DNA of 12,642 nucleotides, taken from positions 1 through 12,642 of the forward strand of contig DAOVJL010000014.1 of assembly GCA_030673275.1 (NCBI GenBank), read 5' to 3'. Position numbers and translations under genes: made by a program. This DNA comes from Sulfurimonas sp. (GTDB lineage Bacteria; Campylobacterota; Campylobacteria; Campylobacterales; Sulfurimonadaceae). The notes under the pieces are model-generated. The model was not told where the DNA came from. It did not search any database and saw nothing but the letters and a program-made list of their open reading frames with translations. Numbering within the stretch: the stretch's first letter is position 1; the number at the start of each line of letters is the position of its first letter. Below are positions 1-9,011 of this stretch, one piece after another.

Positions 1-2
1 AA

Positions 3-953
3 GAGGCTCTAAATATTTTAGATACTCAAAGAATTGACTTAATTCTGATGGATTTAATGATGCCGGTTATGGATGGATATGAAGCTACAAGTATCATAAA
101 AAATGATGACAGGTTTTCAACCATTCCCCTTATAATTATTTCGGCCCTCTCAGACAAAGAAGCTATTACCAAGGGGCTCAAACTTGGTGCAAATGAGTAT
201 TTAACAAAGCCTTATGACATAATTGAATTTGGCCTTAGAGTTAAAAATGCCATTAAACTCGGAGCGTATCAAAATATGCTCAAAGATCACAAAAAGATTT
301 TAGAATTAGAGGTTTCTAAAAAAACAAAAGAGCTTCAAGTTGCACTTGTTGAAGTCCAAAAAAGTGAACGAGACATTGTCTCTATACTAGGTAAAATTGC
401 TGAATTTAGAGACAATGAAACCTCAAAACACACGGTCAGGGTTGGTGAAATGGCAGCTTTAATAGCCAAAAAATTCGGATGGAGTGTTGATGATGTAGAA
501 CTTATGAGACTTGCTGCCCCTATGCATGATGTGGGGAAAATAGGCATTCCTGATAATATACTTCTAAAGCAAGGTAAACATGATGGTGAAGAATCTAAAA
601 TAATGAGACAACACTCCTCTATAGGCTACTCTATACTATCTCAAAAAGAAACACCTCTTTTAAAACTTGCAGCTGAAATAGCGCATACACATCATGAAAA
701 ATACAACGGCTTAGGCTATCCAAACTCTCTAAAAGCTGATGATATACCAATTAGCGGTGCAATTGTTGCAATTGTTGATGTTTTTGATGCTCTACTTAGT
801 GAGAGACCTTATAAAAAAGCCTTTACACTTGAAAAAACTATTGAAATCATAAAAAGTTATTCAGGCTCATATTTTTATCCTGAGGTAGTTGAACTGTTTA
901 TTGATTCTCTTGATGAAATATTAGAGATAAGAGCAAGATTAAAAGATGTTTGA
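3..953 (+). CDS. Response regulator with HD-GYP c-di-GMP phosphodiesterase output, 5' truncated
   Basis: The reading frame is open from the window edge, so the true start lies upstream; residues here are numbered from the first full codon at position 3. The N-terminal part is a receiver (REC) domain: phospho-acceptor Asp17 in LILMDLMMPVMDG and the conserved Lys69 in YLTKPYD are present, while the first strand with the acidic pocket is cut off. A helical linker (about 85-125) leads to an HD-GYP domain with His143, His175-Asp176 (HDVGKIGIP), His204, HTHHE at 228-232, GLGYP at 236-240 and Asp259 in the DVFDAL segment. This is a complete metal-binding set, so the protein should hydrolyse cyclic di-GMP in the cytoplasm when phosphorylated. 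It overlaps the following kinase gene by 8 bases, implying translational coupling and a cognate pair. The output (c-di-GMP breakdown) is known for the family; the signal is unknown. Confidence 0.93.
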   Translation, partial: EALNILDTQRIDLILMDLMMPVMDGYEATSIIKNDDRFSTIPLIIISALSDKEAITKGLKLGANEYLTKPYDIIEFGLRVKNAIKLGAYQNMLKDHKKILELEVSKKTKELQVALVEVQKSERDIVSILGKIAEFRDNETSKHTVRVGEMAALIAKKFGWSVDDVELMRLAAPMHDVGKIGIPDNILLKQGKHDGEESKIMRQHSSIGYSILSQKETPLLKLAAEIAHTHHEKYNGLGYPNSLKADDIPISGAIVAIVDVFDALLSERPYKKAFTLEKTIEIIKSYSGSYFYPEVVELFIDSLDEILEIRARLKDV

Positions 954-2985
954 TTTTTTTAAAACATCACTACGCAATAAACTTCTATTTATTTTTATAA
1001 GTATTGGCTTTTTACCATTTCTTACACTTTTAATATATACACTTTTTTTAAGTGAATCAAAAATGGTGAACAGGACTATAGTTGAACAGCTTGACAGAAC
1101 CAATGTGGTTATAAAATTAATTGACAATCATTTAGACGGTTTAAACAAAGAAGTTAAATTTCTAAGCTCTCTTGATTTAATGGATGACCTCTTAGCAGAA
1201 GATATTGACAAAAGGATTTCAAGACTTTTAACTCAAAAAGCAGATGATTTAAATTTAGATATCTCTTTTATGGCAGTTACTTTAGACTCTACAATAGTCG
1301 CTTCATCAAATAAAGATAATTTACTCAAAAATTGTAATTTAAATAAGTTCAATTTAAAAGACCATGGAACTTATATAATGGATAATAACTTATATATATA
1401 TTCACAAATTACCGCTTCATTTGATAAAACAAAACAGCTGGGATTTTTGGTTTTACGCTACAATTTAAATAATTTAGATTCATACTTAACACATACCGAC
1501 ACAATACACTCATTTATAATAAATCCGAAAAACTCTTATATTATAGGTGAAAATGTACCTTTAAGTATTGATTTTAACTATTCAAGAAATAGTCTAATAG
1601 ACGATAACCATGTTGCTGTATACAAAAAATTATCACCTATTTTAGATGGTTTTCATATTGTATATGTGGTGGATAAAGATGTTGCTTTTGAATTTTTATA
1701 TGATTTTATAAGTTTTCTACTCTACATGTCACTTGTTGTTTTTATGTTAATAATCTATATATCCATTAAACAATCAAAAGAGATAGTAAAACCTATTGAA
1801 GAGCTAACAGCTACAACTGATTACATAACTCAGACACACAACTATTCGACACAATTAGAGATAAGTTCACAAGATGAGATAGCTACATTAACACACTCTT
1901 TTAATGATATGCTTAAAACAACCTCTTCTGCGCTTGAAAAACTCGAAAAAGAAAATAGACTAAGACTAAGAAGGTTTACTCAGTTAATCAACGTATTTAA
2001 TACTATTATTCAAACTAAAAATGAAAATGAGTGTATAGATATTTCAATGCAAGAGATAAAAAAATTAACACATAATAATAAATTATATTTTAAAAAAGAG
2101 CAAGATATAGCTCCAGATAAAGAGAGTACAAATATCTATGTTACAGATTTTGAAAATAATAATAAAATTTACTTTGGTTCTATCGAATTAGACATAGATA
2201 AATTTGAAGATAAAAATGAGAAAGATTTTTATAACTCTATTACTTCCATGATAACATTGCAGCTTGACAGGATTAGACTAATTGAGAGAACGGCAGGTGC
2301 TTCAAAAGCAAAATCTGCCTTTATATCTAACATGTCACATGAGCTTAGGACTCCACTAAATGCTATTATTGGTTTTGCACAATATATGATTGAGTATGAA
2401 GAGTTAAATGAAGAGCAAAAAGATATAGTTGAAAATATTGAATCCTCTGCTCAATATCTGCTAAGCATGATAAATGAAATTTTGGACATTGCTAAGATTG
2501 AAGCCGGTAAAATGGAAGCAAATATTGAGAGTGTTAATATTTTAGATATACTTCAAAGCAGCTACAATATGCTCCTCCCTTTAGCAAAAGATAAAAATAT
2601 TAAATTTGATTTTATTTTTGATGATTTCAATAACAGAACCTATCAAACCGATCCTAAAATGTTCAAACAAATTATAATAAATCTTATCTCAAACGCTATT
2701 AAGTTCACTCAAAAAGGAAATATACTATTAGAGCTCTACAGTAGCAATGAACATGTATATGTAAAAGTAAAAGATAGTGGCATAGGAATATCTAAAGATG
2801 ATCTTTCACATCTGTTTAATGATTTTACTCAAGTAGAAAATCTTATGCAAAAGAGCCATAAAGGGACAGGTTTAGGATTATCTCTAAGTAGAAAAATGGC
2901 AAGAATATTAGGTGGAGATATTATACTTGAGAGCAAAGGTGTCGGGCATGGTACCACATCTATATTTTCACTGCATAATCAATAA
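946..2985 (+). CDS. Membrane sensor histidine kinase (dCache-like sensor, HAMP, HisKA, HATPase)
   Basis: A 679-residue sensor kinase. Membrane segments are visible at about 12-35 and 252-273, enclosing an extracytoplasmic sensor of about 215 residues that fits a Cache/PAS-like fold by size and position only. A HAMP domain (about 274-326, KPIEELTATTDYI onward) and a coiled stretch follow. Residues 343-447 may be a degenerate GAF-like domain. HisKA carries the phospho-acceptor His465 (NMSHELRTPLN). The ATPase domain has an N box with Asn583, a G1 box DSGIGIS at 610-616 and a G2 box GTGLGLS at 640-646. There is no receiver domain, so it must pass phosphate to a separate regulator; the HD-GYP regulator directly upstream, overlapping by the ATGTTTGA sequence, is the obvious partner. 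ATG at 946 is chosen because the hydrophobic N-terminus begins just after it. The gene ends in tandem stops TAATAA. The ligand is unknown. Confidence 0.93.
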   Translation: MFDFFKTSLRNKLLFIFISIGFLPFLTLLIYTLFLSESKMVNRTIVEQLDRTNVVIKLIDNHLDGLNKEVKFLSSLDLMDDLLAEDIDKRISRLLTQKADDLNLDISFMAVTLDSTIVASSNKDNLLKNCNLNKFNLKDHGTYIMDNNLYIYSQITASFDKTKQLGFLVLRYNLNNLDSYLTHTDTIHSFIINPKNSYIIGENVPLSIDFNYSRNSLIDDNHVAVYKKLSPILDGFHIVYVVDKDVAFEFLYDFISFLLYMSLVVFMLIIYISIKQSKEIVKPIEELTATTDYITQTHNYSTQLEISSQDEIATLTHSFNDMLKTTSSALEKLEKENRLRLRRFTQLINVFNTIIQTKNENECIDISMQEIKKLTHNNKLYFKKEQDIAPDKESTNIYVTDFENNNKIYFGSIELDIDKFEDKNEKDFYNSITSMITLQLDRIRLIERTAGASKAKSAFISNMSHELRTPLNAIIGFAQYMIEYEELNEEQKDIVENIESSAQYLLSMINEILDIAKIEAGKMEANIESVNILDILQSSYNMLLPLAKDKNIKFDFIFDDFNNRTYQTDPKMFKQIIINLISNAIKFTQKGNILLELYSSNEHVYVKVKDSGIGISKDDLSHLFNDFTQVENLMQKSHKGTGLGLSLSRKMARILGGDIILESKGVGHGTTSIFSLHNQ

Positions 2986-3003
2986 TAAAAAACTATGAAT
3001 CAG

Positions 3004-5118
3004 TTAAGATAAATATTTTTTTAACTCTATATACAATGCATCCTCATCTATAGGTTTTCCAATAAACCCATCCATTCCTAAATCAAGAAATTTTTCTCGG
3101 TCACCCTCCATTGTATTTGCTGTTATAACAATTATAGGAACAATATCTGAATGATTTAGTCGTATTATCTGCATAGCTTCAGTTCCGCTCATATTTGGCA
3201 TATTTTCATCCATTAATACAAGATCATACTTTTGATTGCCATACATTTTTACAGCTTCCAAGCCATCATTTGCAACTTCACATGTCAAACCATACTCTTC
3301 AAGCATTATTTTCATCAACATTTGATTTGTTATATTATCTTCTACTACGAGAATATGTCCGGATAACTCTTGTCTATCCTCACTATCTATATCCTGTTCC
3401 TTCCTGATTTGTTTTTTATCATCACTAATACTCTCTATTGGAAGTGTCAATTTAAATGTTGAGCCCTCCCCTAAAGTACTTTTCAGAGTTAATTTACCAC
3501 CCATCATTTGTGCTAATTGAAGTGATATACTTAATCCAAGACCTGTTCCGCCATACTCCCTAGTAGTTGAACTGTCAGCTTGTTCAAAAGCTTTAAATAT
3601 ACGATTTTGAGCATCCTCACTTAATCCAATTCCATTATCTTTAACACAACATGTAAACGTAGCGTTCTCATAACTTGCTGCTACTGTTATACTTCCACCA
3701 TCAGGAGTAAATTTCACAGCATTAGACATTAAGTTCATTATTATTTGAGATATACGCTGCCAATCACCATTTAATCCCAAATCACTCTTTATTAGAAGGT
3801 CATAATTATATGAGATACTTTTTTTATTACACTCAAGTTCAAATGGTTTTAGAATCTGTAGTAAGTTTTCATGAATAAAAAATGGATGTTTAGAGATAGA
3901 AAATTTACCACCTTCTATTTTTGAAATATCTAATATATTATTAATCAACTCTAGTAGTATATTAGAACTTTCAAGTGATGTTTTTAAATATTTATGTATC
4001 TCTTCATTGTCTGTTTTTTTATCTGCCAACTTAGTAAACCCTATTATTGAGTTTAGCGGTGTTCTTAATTCATGGCTCATATTTGCTACAAAATTATCTT
4101 TTGCTTTTTGAGCTAGTATTGCTTTTTCCTTAGCTTCAACCAACTCTGTTACATCATATCGTACTCCGATATACTCTTCTATCTCATTATCTACATTTAA
4201 AATTGGAATTACTGTTGAATCAGCATAATATGCTTCTCCATTTTTCTTTTTATTTTTAATCAATGCCCTGAAAATCTTTTTAGACTTAATTGTTTCCCAC
4301 ATAGACTTAAATGCCTTAGAAGGCATATCCGGATGACGAATTATATTGTGTGGCTTGCCGATTAACTCCTCTTTTGTATATCCGCTCAGTTCACAAAATC
4401 TTTCGTTAGCATACGTAATCCTGCCTTTGAGATCCGTTTTTGTAATAATATTACTCTCATTAAGTGCTGATGCGAACTGCTCAGACTCTTTAGCAAGTTT
4501 TTTATTAAGTTTAATCTCCTCTTTTAACTTATATTCTGATTCAACAAGTGAGAGATGATTTTTAATTTGGATTCTTATAATATATACTAGTATTGCTCCT
4601 TCTATTATTGCAAATATAGAGTGTAAAATTACAATATCCCAACCACATCCGTAATTAAATATCTGAATCGGCATATCAAAAATATATATATTATTTGTCT
4701 GAAGATAGTTAAATAACATATGATGTACAGCTGTTGCTAGAGTTGCAATGACTACAGGATATATATCTTTATATAGTGTTAGAAGTGCCAGTACGATAAA
4801 TACATGAAAATGCATCTCTATTCGACCAAGATGTTGCTGTATAAAAATTGAAGAGAATAGCATTAAACTTATAGCGATAGAGTAGCGTAAAACAGGCTGC
4901 CCTCTATAATACCTATATAGGATTGCATTGGCGGTAAATATAATACCACCATTAATAAAGCCATACAAATATGTACCATACTCATAAGATGTCACAAATA
5001 CAGCCACCATCCAATGAAAAAAGAGTAGATATAACATAAATTTATCAGCTTTTTCAAAATCCCTATGAAATGCTGATTTAACATATGCAGATATATTATT
5101 AAAATTAAATATACTCAT
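3004..5118 (-). CDS. Hybrid sensor histidine kinase: 6-TM sensor, Aer-like PAS, HisKA, HATPase, REC
   Basis: A 704-residue hybrid kinase. Residues about 25-182 hold roughly six membrane helices with histidines at 35, 96, 103, 105, 132, 133 and 166; the segment HLGRIEMHFHVF resembles a membrane sensor module seen in other bacterial chemoreceptors and kinases (recalled, not searched). A PAS domain follows (about 216-325); its NIIRHPDMPSKAF stretch closely resembles the FAD-binding PAS of the energy taxis receptor Aer, suggesting redox sensing. HisKA has His349 (NMSHELRTPLN), the ATPase has Asn466 (LMSNAVKF), DNGIGLS at 494-500 and GTGLGLS at 524-530, and the C-terminal receiver has Asp637, Thr666 and Lys688. 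No Hpt domain or partner regulator is nearby, so the phosphate target is not evident. The gene converges on the upstream kinase gene with 18 bases between stops, and diverges from the SCO-like gene. No strong Shine-Dalgarno precedes the ATG. Confidence 0.92.
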   Translation of the reverse strand: MSIFNFNNISAYVKSAFHRDFEKADKFMLYLLFFHWMVAVFVTSYEYGTYLYGFINGGIIFTANAILYRYYRGQPVLRYSIAISLMLFSSIFIQQHLGRIEMHFHVFIVLALLTLYKDIYPVVIATLATAVHHMLFNYLQTNNIYIFDMPIQIFNYGCGWDIVILHSIFAIIEGAILVYIIRIQIKNHLSLVESEYKLKEEIKLNKKLAKESEQFASALNESNIITKTDLKGRITYANERFCELSGYTKEELIGKPHNIIRHPDMPSKAFKSMWETIKSKKIFRALIKNKKKNGEAYYADSTVIPILNVDNEIEEYIGVRYDVTELVEAKEKAILAQKAKDNFVANMSHELRTPLNSIIGFTKLADKKTDNEEIHKYLKTSLESSNILLELINNILDISKIEGGKFSISKHPFFIHENLLQILKPFELECNKKSISYNYDLLIKSDLGLNGDWQRISQIIMNLMSNAVKFTPDGGSITVAASYENATFTCCVKDNGIGLSEDAQNRIFKAFEQADSSTTREYGGTGLGLSISLQLAQMMGGKLTLKSTLGEGSTFKLTLPIESISDDKKQIRKEQDIDSEDRQELSGHILVVEDNITNQMLMKIMLEEYGLTCEVANDGLEAVKMYGNQKYDLVLMDENMPNMSGTEAMQIIRLNHSDIVPIIVITANTMEGDREKFLDLGMDGFIGKPIDEDALYIELKKYLS

Positions 5119-5167
5119 TTTTTCTTTTCACAACCACCTAGTTTATTATTCTCAATGATAGTTAAAT

Positions 5168-5176
5168 TGCTATAAA
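5168..5176 (+). promoter_or_regulatory. Candidate extended -10 promoter for the SCO-like gene
   Basis: TGC followed by TATAAA matches the extended -10 form common in Campylobacterota. Transcription would start near 5183 and give a leader of about 45 bases that contains the palindrome at 5189-5210. No -35 box is evident. For the divergent kinase gene the best minus-strand hexamer is TATCAT (plus 5155-5160), which is weaker. Confidence 0.4.
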
Positions 5177-5188
5177 TAGTCGCTTAAT

Positions 5189-5210
5189 TTTGTGATTTAA
5201 TTATCACAAA
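5189..5210. promoter_or_regulatory. CRP/FNR-like palindromic operator in a divergent spacer
   Basis: Perfect 8-base arms TTTGTGAT and ATCACAAA flank a 6-base centre TTAATT. The half site TGTGA is the one used by CRP-family regulators, though the gap between TGTGA and TCACA is 8 rather than the usual 6 bases. It lies in the 110-base spacer between the divergent hybrid kinase (start 5118) and the SCO-like gene (start 5229). If the -10 box at 5168-5176 is used, the site is downstream of it, which fits repression of the SCO-like gene. It could also form a short RNA hairpin in the leader. Confidence 0.5.
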
Positions 5211-5228
5211 TATAAAAAATGTAATAAA

Positions 5229-5780
5229 ATGTTAAAATGCTCCATGCTAAAGAATATAATTGGAATTATTGCCATTATAACTGCTATCGTATTATTACCG
5301 TTTATCAGCAGTTATTTTTCACAAAAAGAGTATGTTGAAATAAATAGAGAGATTAGATCAACACTCTTTGATTCCTATGATAATAAAAATCTTTTAATAT
5401 TTTTTGGTTATGTTGGATGTGCAGATATTTGTACACCAAGATTATATGAGCTATCATTAATATACGAAAAACTAAAAGATACTAAAATAGATGTCCAAGT
5501 ACTTTTCATAAATCTTACCAAACTAGAAGATCCAGAAGTGGCTAACCTATTTGCTAAATCCTTCAATAAAGACTTCAAAGGTATATATCTTCAAAAACCT
5601 GAACTTGAGAGTTTAAAAAGAGAATTTAACGTATATAGTGCCCCCGCACTAGGAGATCCTGATGAAGTTGACCATACTACATTTTTATATCTACTTAAAA
5701 AGGTTGACTCTAAATACTATCTAAAAAAGATTTACACAAAAACCCCATTTCTTATATCAATAGATGGTAATGATTTATAA
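5229..5780 (+). CDS. SCO1/SenC-family membrane-anchored thioredoxin-fold protein
   Basis: A 183-residue protein with one N-terminal membrane segment (about 8-30) and a soluble domain facing the periplasm. The family signature is the CxxxC in FFGYVGCADICTPRL (Cys64 and Cys68) plus a distant histidine, His149 in DHTTFLYLL, which together bind copper in SCO1. SCO1/SenC proteins deliver copper to, or reduce thiols of, cytochrome oxidase CuA sites; in this lineage related proteins are also linked to nitrous oxide reductase, but no oxidase or reductase gene is in view. The proline usually found after the first Cys is alanine here, and the usual Asp-rich segment after the third strand is FINLTKLEDPE, so the protein is a divergent member. 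The start may be ATG 5229 or ATG 5244 (Met6); neither has a strong ribosome binding site. The gene probably has its own promoter behind the palindrome at 5189-5210. Confidence 0.82.
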   Translation: MLKCSMLKNIIGIIAIITAIVLLPFISSYFSQKEYVEINREIRSTLFDSYDNKNLLIFFGYVGCADICTPRLYELSLIYEKLKDTKIDVQVLFINLTKLEDPEVANLFAKSFNKDFKGIYLQKPELESLKREFNVYSAPALGDPDEVDHTTFLYLLKKVDSKYYLKKIYTKTPFLISIDGNDL

Positions 5781-5820
5781 TTAATTTTTTTACATTTAAA
5801 TCATAATTTAACTCTTTAAA

Positions 5821-5849
5821 TGCTAAAATCTCTATAATTAAAAATGGAG
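5821..5849 (+). promoter_or_regulatory. Promoter and ribosome binding site of dnaX
   Basis: TGC-TAAAAT at 5821-5829 is an extended -10 box; a second hexamer, TATAAT, is at 5833-5838. GGAG at 5846-5849 lies 7 bases before the GTG at 5857 and decides that start. A start site near 5835 leaves a leader of about 20 bases. Confidence 0.5.
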
Positions 5850-5856
5850 TGTATTT

Positions 5857-7620
5857 GTGAAAGAGTCTTCTGAAGTATTAGCACGAAAATATAGACCTAT
5901 AAACTTTGATGAGCTTATAGGTCAAGAAACTATCTCCCAAACTCTTTCCCTTGCCCTTGATTCCAACAGACTCTCTCATGCATACCTTTTTTCAGGACTT
6001 CGTGGAAGTGGTAAAACTTCGACTGCCCGTATTTTCGCCAAGGCTCTTATATGCGAACAGGGCATGAGTCATCAGCCTTGCGGAAGTTGTCAAAACTGCA
6101 TATTGGCACTAGAGAACCGTCATATGGATATAGTAGAGATGGATGCTGCTTCATCTAGAAAGATAGATGATATCAGGGACTTAATCGAACAGACAAAATA
6201 CAAACCGGCAACTGCAAGATTTAAAATCTTTATAATAGATGAAGTTCACATGTTAACAAAAGAGGCTTTTAATGCTCTTCTTAAAACTCTTGAAGAACCG
6301 CCTCCATATGTAAAATTTATCTTAGCTACAACAGATCCGCTTAAACTCCCAGCAACTATTTTAAGCCGTACTCAGCATTTTAGATTTAAATCTATTGCTA
6401 CAAATAAAATCATAGACCATCTTGCACATATACTGAATCTTGAAGGTATCCAATATGAAGCAGATGCATTAGAGATACTTGCAAGAAGCGGAAGCGGAAG
6501 TTTAAGAGACACCTTAACTCTACTTGACCAAGCGATAATCTACTCTAAAAATCATGTTGATGTTAGAACTGTAACAGATATGCTTGGACTTGTTGACCCT
6601 AAGTTTATAGCTGAACTTTTTTCTGCTGTTTTTGCAAAAGATTATGCAAGGCTGGTAGAGCTTACAAAAGTTTTAGAAGATTATGAAGCAGACATGGTTG
6701 TAGATGAACTTATAGCCTATCTAAAAGAGAGAATGTACGCTTCAGATGCTCTATTTTCTACCCTTGTTTTAGATAGATTCTTTAGAATACTTAGTGATTC
6801 AAAATATCTCTTTAGTATAAATGCTGATGGCTCTTTTGTATTATCTCTTATATTTTTCAAGATGATTGAGGCTCTTCGTATAAAAGAGGTTGACCAGATG
6901 ATAGAGTCTCTGCAAAAAGAGATTCACAGACCGCCAATTGCTCAATCTATGCCAGAACATACTCAGCCTATAGCAACTTCAGAATCTGTTAAAATACCCA
7001 TGCAGGATGAAACTCCAATTATACATGTAAATCCAGAGTCTTCGAATGAATCTAACCAAAGCACAAAAGTTAATAAACTCGAAAAGTCTTCAAACGAATC
7101 TAACCAAAGTACAGAAGTTAATAGACTCGAAGAGTCTAAACCTACTATAGTACCTAAAATAAATGAAAAATTTAAAGAACTTGTAGCAAAAATAAAAGAC
7201 AGAAACTCAGATCTCGGGGAGTGCTTTGAGAAAAGTATCAGTTTTATATCATATGAAGATTCTACTCTAACTTGGGAAAGTTGTGCAAACGAAGAGTGTA
7301 AAAAATCTTTAACACACGGTTACTCAGCCATAAAGCAACTAGTAAGAGAAGTCTTTGGATTTGGGACAAAAATAAAGCATCAAGCCTGCACGAAAGCCAT
7401 TGAAGAAAAAATAAAACAACCGACGATGCAATACACTCAATCTACTTCTATGGTAGAAGATGCAGAGATTGGTGGAAGTGCGAGCTGTGTAACTAACTGC
7501 GAAAATAGTGACGAATCTTCAAAAGAGATAGACGGAGTGGAGATCAAAGATGAACCTATGGTTCAAAAAGCCGTAGAACTATTTGAAGCTAAAAAGATGA
7601 CTATTCAGTCAAAAATCTAA
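5857..7620 (+). CDS. dnaX: DNA polymerase III subunit gamma/tau
   Basis: Clamp-loader ATPase of the replisome, which loads the beta sliding clamp. The AAA+ domain is complete: Walker A GLRGSGKT at 47-54 (Lys53), a zinc module with Cys66, Cys75, Cys78 and Cys81, Walker B IFIIDEVH at 124-131, sensor 1 ATTD at 157-160 and sensor 2 GSGSLRD at 212-218. The arginine-finger motif reads SRT (170-172) instead of the usual SRC, as I recall for related Campylobacterota. Domain III follows to about 350, then a low-complexity linker with a 16-residue tandem duplication, then a C-terminal domain to residue 587. Translation starts at GTG 5857, supported by GGAG 7 bases upstream and the conserved LARKYRP start. 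I saw no convincing A-AAA-AAG slippage signal for making a short gamma form. The stop overlaps that of the convergent kinase gene (CTAA). Confidence 0.96.
   Translation: MKESSEVLARKYRPINFDELIGQETISQTLSLALDSNRLSHAYLFSGLRGSGKTSTARIFAKALICEQGMSHQPCGSCQNCILALENRHMDIVEMDAASSRKIDDIRDLIEQTKYKPATARFKIFIIDEVHMLTKEAFNALLKTLEEPPPYVKFILATTDPLKLPATILSRTQHFRFKSIATNKIIDHLAHILNLEGIQYEADALEILARSGSGSLRDTLTLLDQAIIYSKNHVDVRTVTDMLGLVDPKFIAELFSAVFAKDYARLVELTKVLEDYEADMVVDELIAYLKERMYASDALFSTLVLDRFFRILSDSKYLFSINADGSFVLSLIFFKMIEALRIKEVDQMIESLQKEIHRPPIAQSMPEHTQPIATSESVKIPMQDETPIIHVNPESSNESNQSTKVNKLEKSSNESNQSTEVNRLEESKPTIVPKINEKFKELVAKIKDRNSDLGECFEKSISFISYEDSTLTWESCANEECKKSLTHGYSAIKQLVREVFGFGTKIKHQACTKAIEEKIKQPTMQYTQSTSMVEDAEIGGSASCVTNCENSDESSKEIDGVEIKDEPMVQKAVELFEAKKMTIQSKI
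7039..7134 (+). repeat. Two 48-base tandem repeats inside the dnaX linker
   Basis: Units 7039-7086 and 7087-7134 differ at about 6 of 48 bases. They encode SSNESNQSTKVNKLEK and SSNESNQSTEVNRLEE, a polar linker that keeps frame, so copy number could vary without harming the ATPase. Confidence 0.9.
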
Positions 7621-9011
7621 CTTTTAAGCATCTCATTTACACTAAAACTAAATACTGAACCTTTGCCAAATTCAGACTCTATCTCTAGTGAAGAGTCTAA
7701 TGATTTGAGTATATAACTGACCATAGCTAAACCTATTCCCATAGAGTTATCCCAACTGTTTTTATCTACCCTGTAAAACTTTGTAGTCACCTTATCTAAA
7801 TCTTCTTCTTTAATCCCGATTCCATTATCTTCAACTAAAAGCCTATTATCTTTAAAGATAATTTTCACATCACCATTAGAGTATTTTAGTGCATTATCAA
7901 CTAAGTTAATCAGAACTAATTCCAGCATTGTTTTATCAGTAAACAGTACTACATCATCTACTTCAATAATTATCTCTCTATCTCTATGTTTAAGAGCTAA
8001 ATTAGATGCTACTTCATTACATAAACTATTAATGTTAAACTCACTTGTCTTGATATTCAAATCGCCATTATCAAGTTTTACAGACATAGCCAATCTATCT
8101 AACATCTTAGAAATCTTATCACCGTTAGAACTAATCTTAGCTAAAAATTTATTACGTATATTTTCTGGCATATCTGCATCTTCTTGGATTGTTTGAGCAT
8201 AACCCATTATTGATGCTACAGGATTTTTAAACTCATGAGACAGAGCTGACAACATATCATTTCTCTGTTTGTTTATCAGCCTTAATTTAGCCATGTTTTT
8301 CATCTTTTTCTTCTCATTTTTACTAAGTTTTTTAACCAGATTTTTAAGTAAAAGTGAGATTTGCAAAAACTCATAAAAATATTTGGTTTTGACTACTGCT
8401 TTATAATTTTTATTGGATATTTCATCAAGATAAGAGGTTATTTGAGAAATATCATAAACTATTCTTTGACTCATAAGTTTTGAGACATAAGTCGCTATTA
8501 AAACTATTCCAATAAATACAAAAAACAGTTTTTGCCATAATGAGTAAAAATCATCCATTATCTGAGCTAGACTCATAGACAATCTTACATAGATTTCTTC
8601 ACCATTATAAGATAACTTTTTAGATACATATAAAAAATCAACTTTTAGTGTTTTTGAATATCTAGTGATATTGCCATATTTACTTCTATTTGCCTGCATT
8701 ATCTCATATCTTGTACCATGATTGTCCATACTGTTTTTATCTGTATTTGATTCAGCCAGAACAATCCCCTCGCTGCCAATAATAGTTACTCTAAGAGAAG
8801 TTTTTTTATTGACTTGCGATGCATACTCATCTAAGTTATGTATATTTTGCAACTCAATTTCCATAAGTTCTATAGCATTTTTCAGATGAGTTTTGTTGTG
8901 TTCAATAATTATAGATTTTAATGCTATATAGCTTATAAGTGATGTAACAAGCAAAGCACTTATGAAAAGCAGTAGAAATTTAAGTATAAATATTTGATGT
9001 ATTTTTAACAC
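7617..9011 (-). CDS. Sensor histidine kinase of an OmpR-type two-component system
   Basis: A 464-residue kinase with membrane segments at about 11-32 and 161-178 and a periplasmic sensor of about 125 residues between them. After a HAMP-like linker, HisKA carries His259 in SALSHEFKNPVASIMGY, a variant of the usual SHELRTPL box. The ATPase domain has Asn373 (LVDNALKYS), DNGIGI at 395-400 and a reduced G2 box GIGLAM at 425-430. It overlaps the upstream regulator gene by 7 bases (9005-9011), so the two are one operon and surely partners. ATG at 9011 is chosen for this overlap and the hydrophobic segment that follows. The sensor shows no recognised motif, so the signal is open. Its stop shares CTAA with the dnaX stop in a tail-to-tail arrangement. 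Confidence 0.92.
   Translation of the reverse strand: MLKIHQIFILKFLLLFISALLVTSLISYIALKSIIIEHNKTHLKNAIELMEIELQNIHNLDEYASQVNKKTSLRVTIIGSEGIVLAESNTDKNSMDNHGTRYEIMQANRSKYGNITRYSKTLKVDFLYVSKKLSYNGEEIYVRLSMSLAQIMDDFYSLWQKLFFVFIGIVLIATYVSKLMSQRIVYDISQITSYLDEISNKNYKAVVKTKYFYEFLQISLLLKNLVKKLSKNEKKKMKNMAKLRLINKQRNDMLSALSHEFKNPVASIMGYAQTIQEDADMPENIRNKFLAKISSNGDKISKMLDRLAMSVKLDNGDLNIKTSEFNINSLCNEVASNLALKHRDREIIIEVDDVVLFTDKTMLELVLINLVDNALKYSNGDVKIIFKDNRLLVEDNGIGIKEEDLDKVTTKFYRVDKNSWDNSMGIGLAMVSYILKSLDSSLEIESEFGKGSVFSFSVNEMLKS

Noticed and set aside
335..547. Antisense open frame within the HD-GYP gene, and similar ones at 939-1127, 3195-3407, 4346-4558, 11689-11892 and 11902-12132
   Set aside because: All lie opposite well-supported genes or signal peptides, lack ribosome binding sites and give no recognisable protein.
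7295..7415. A-rich runs in dnaX as a programmed frameshift site for a gamma form
   Set aside because: The A6 runs do not form an X-XXY-YYZ slippery heptamer in the reading frame, and no stable hairpin follows that I can see.
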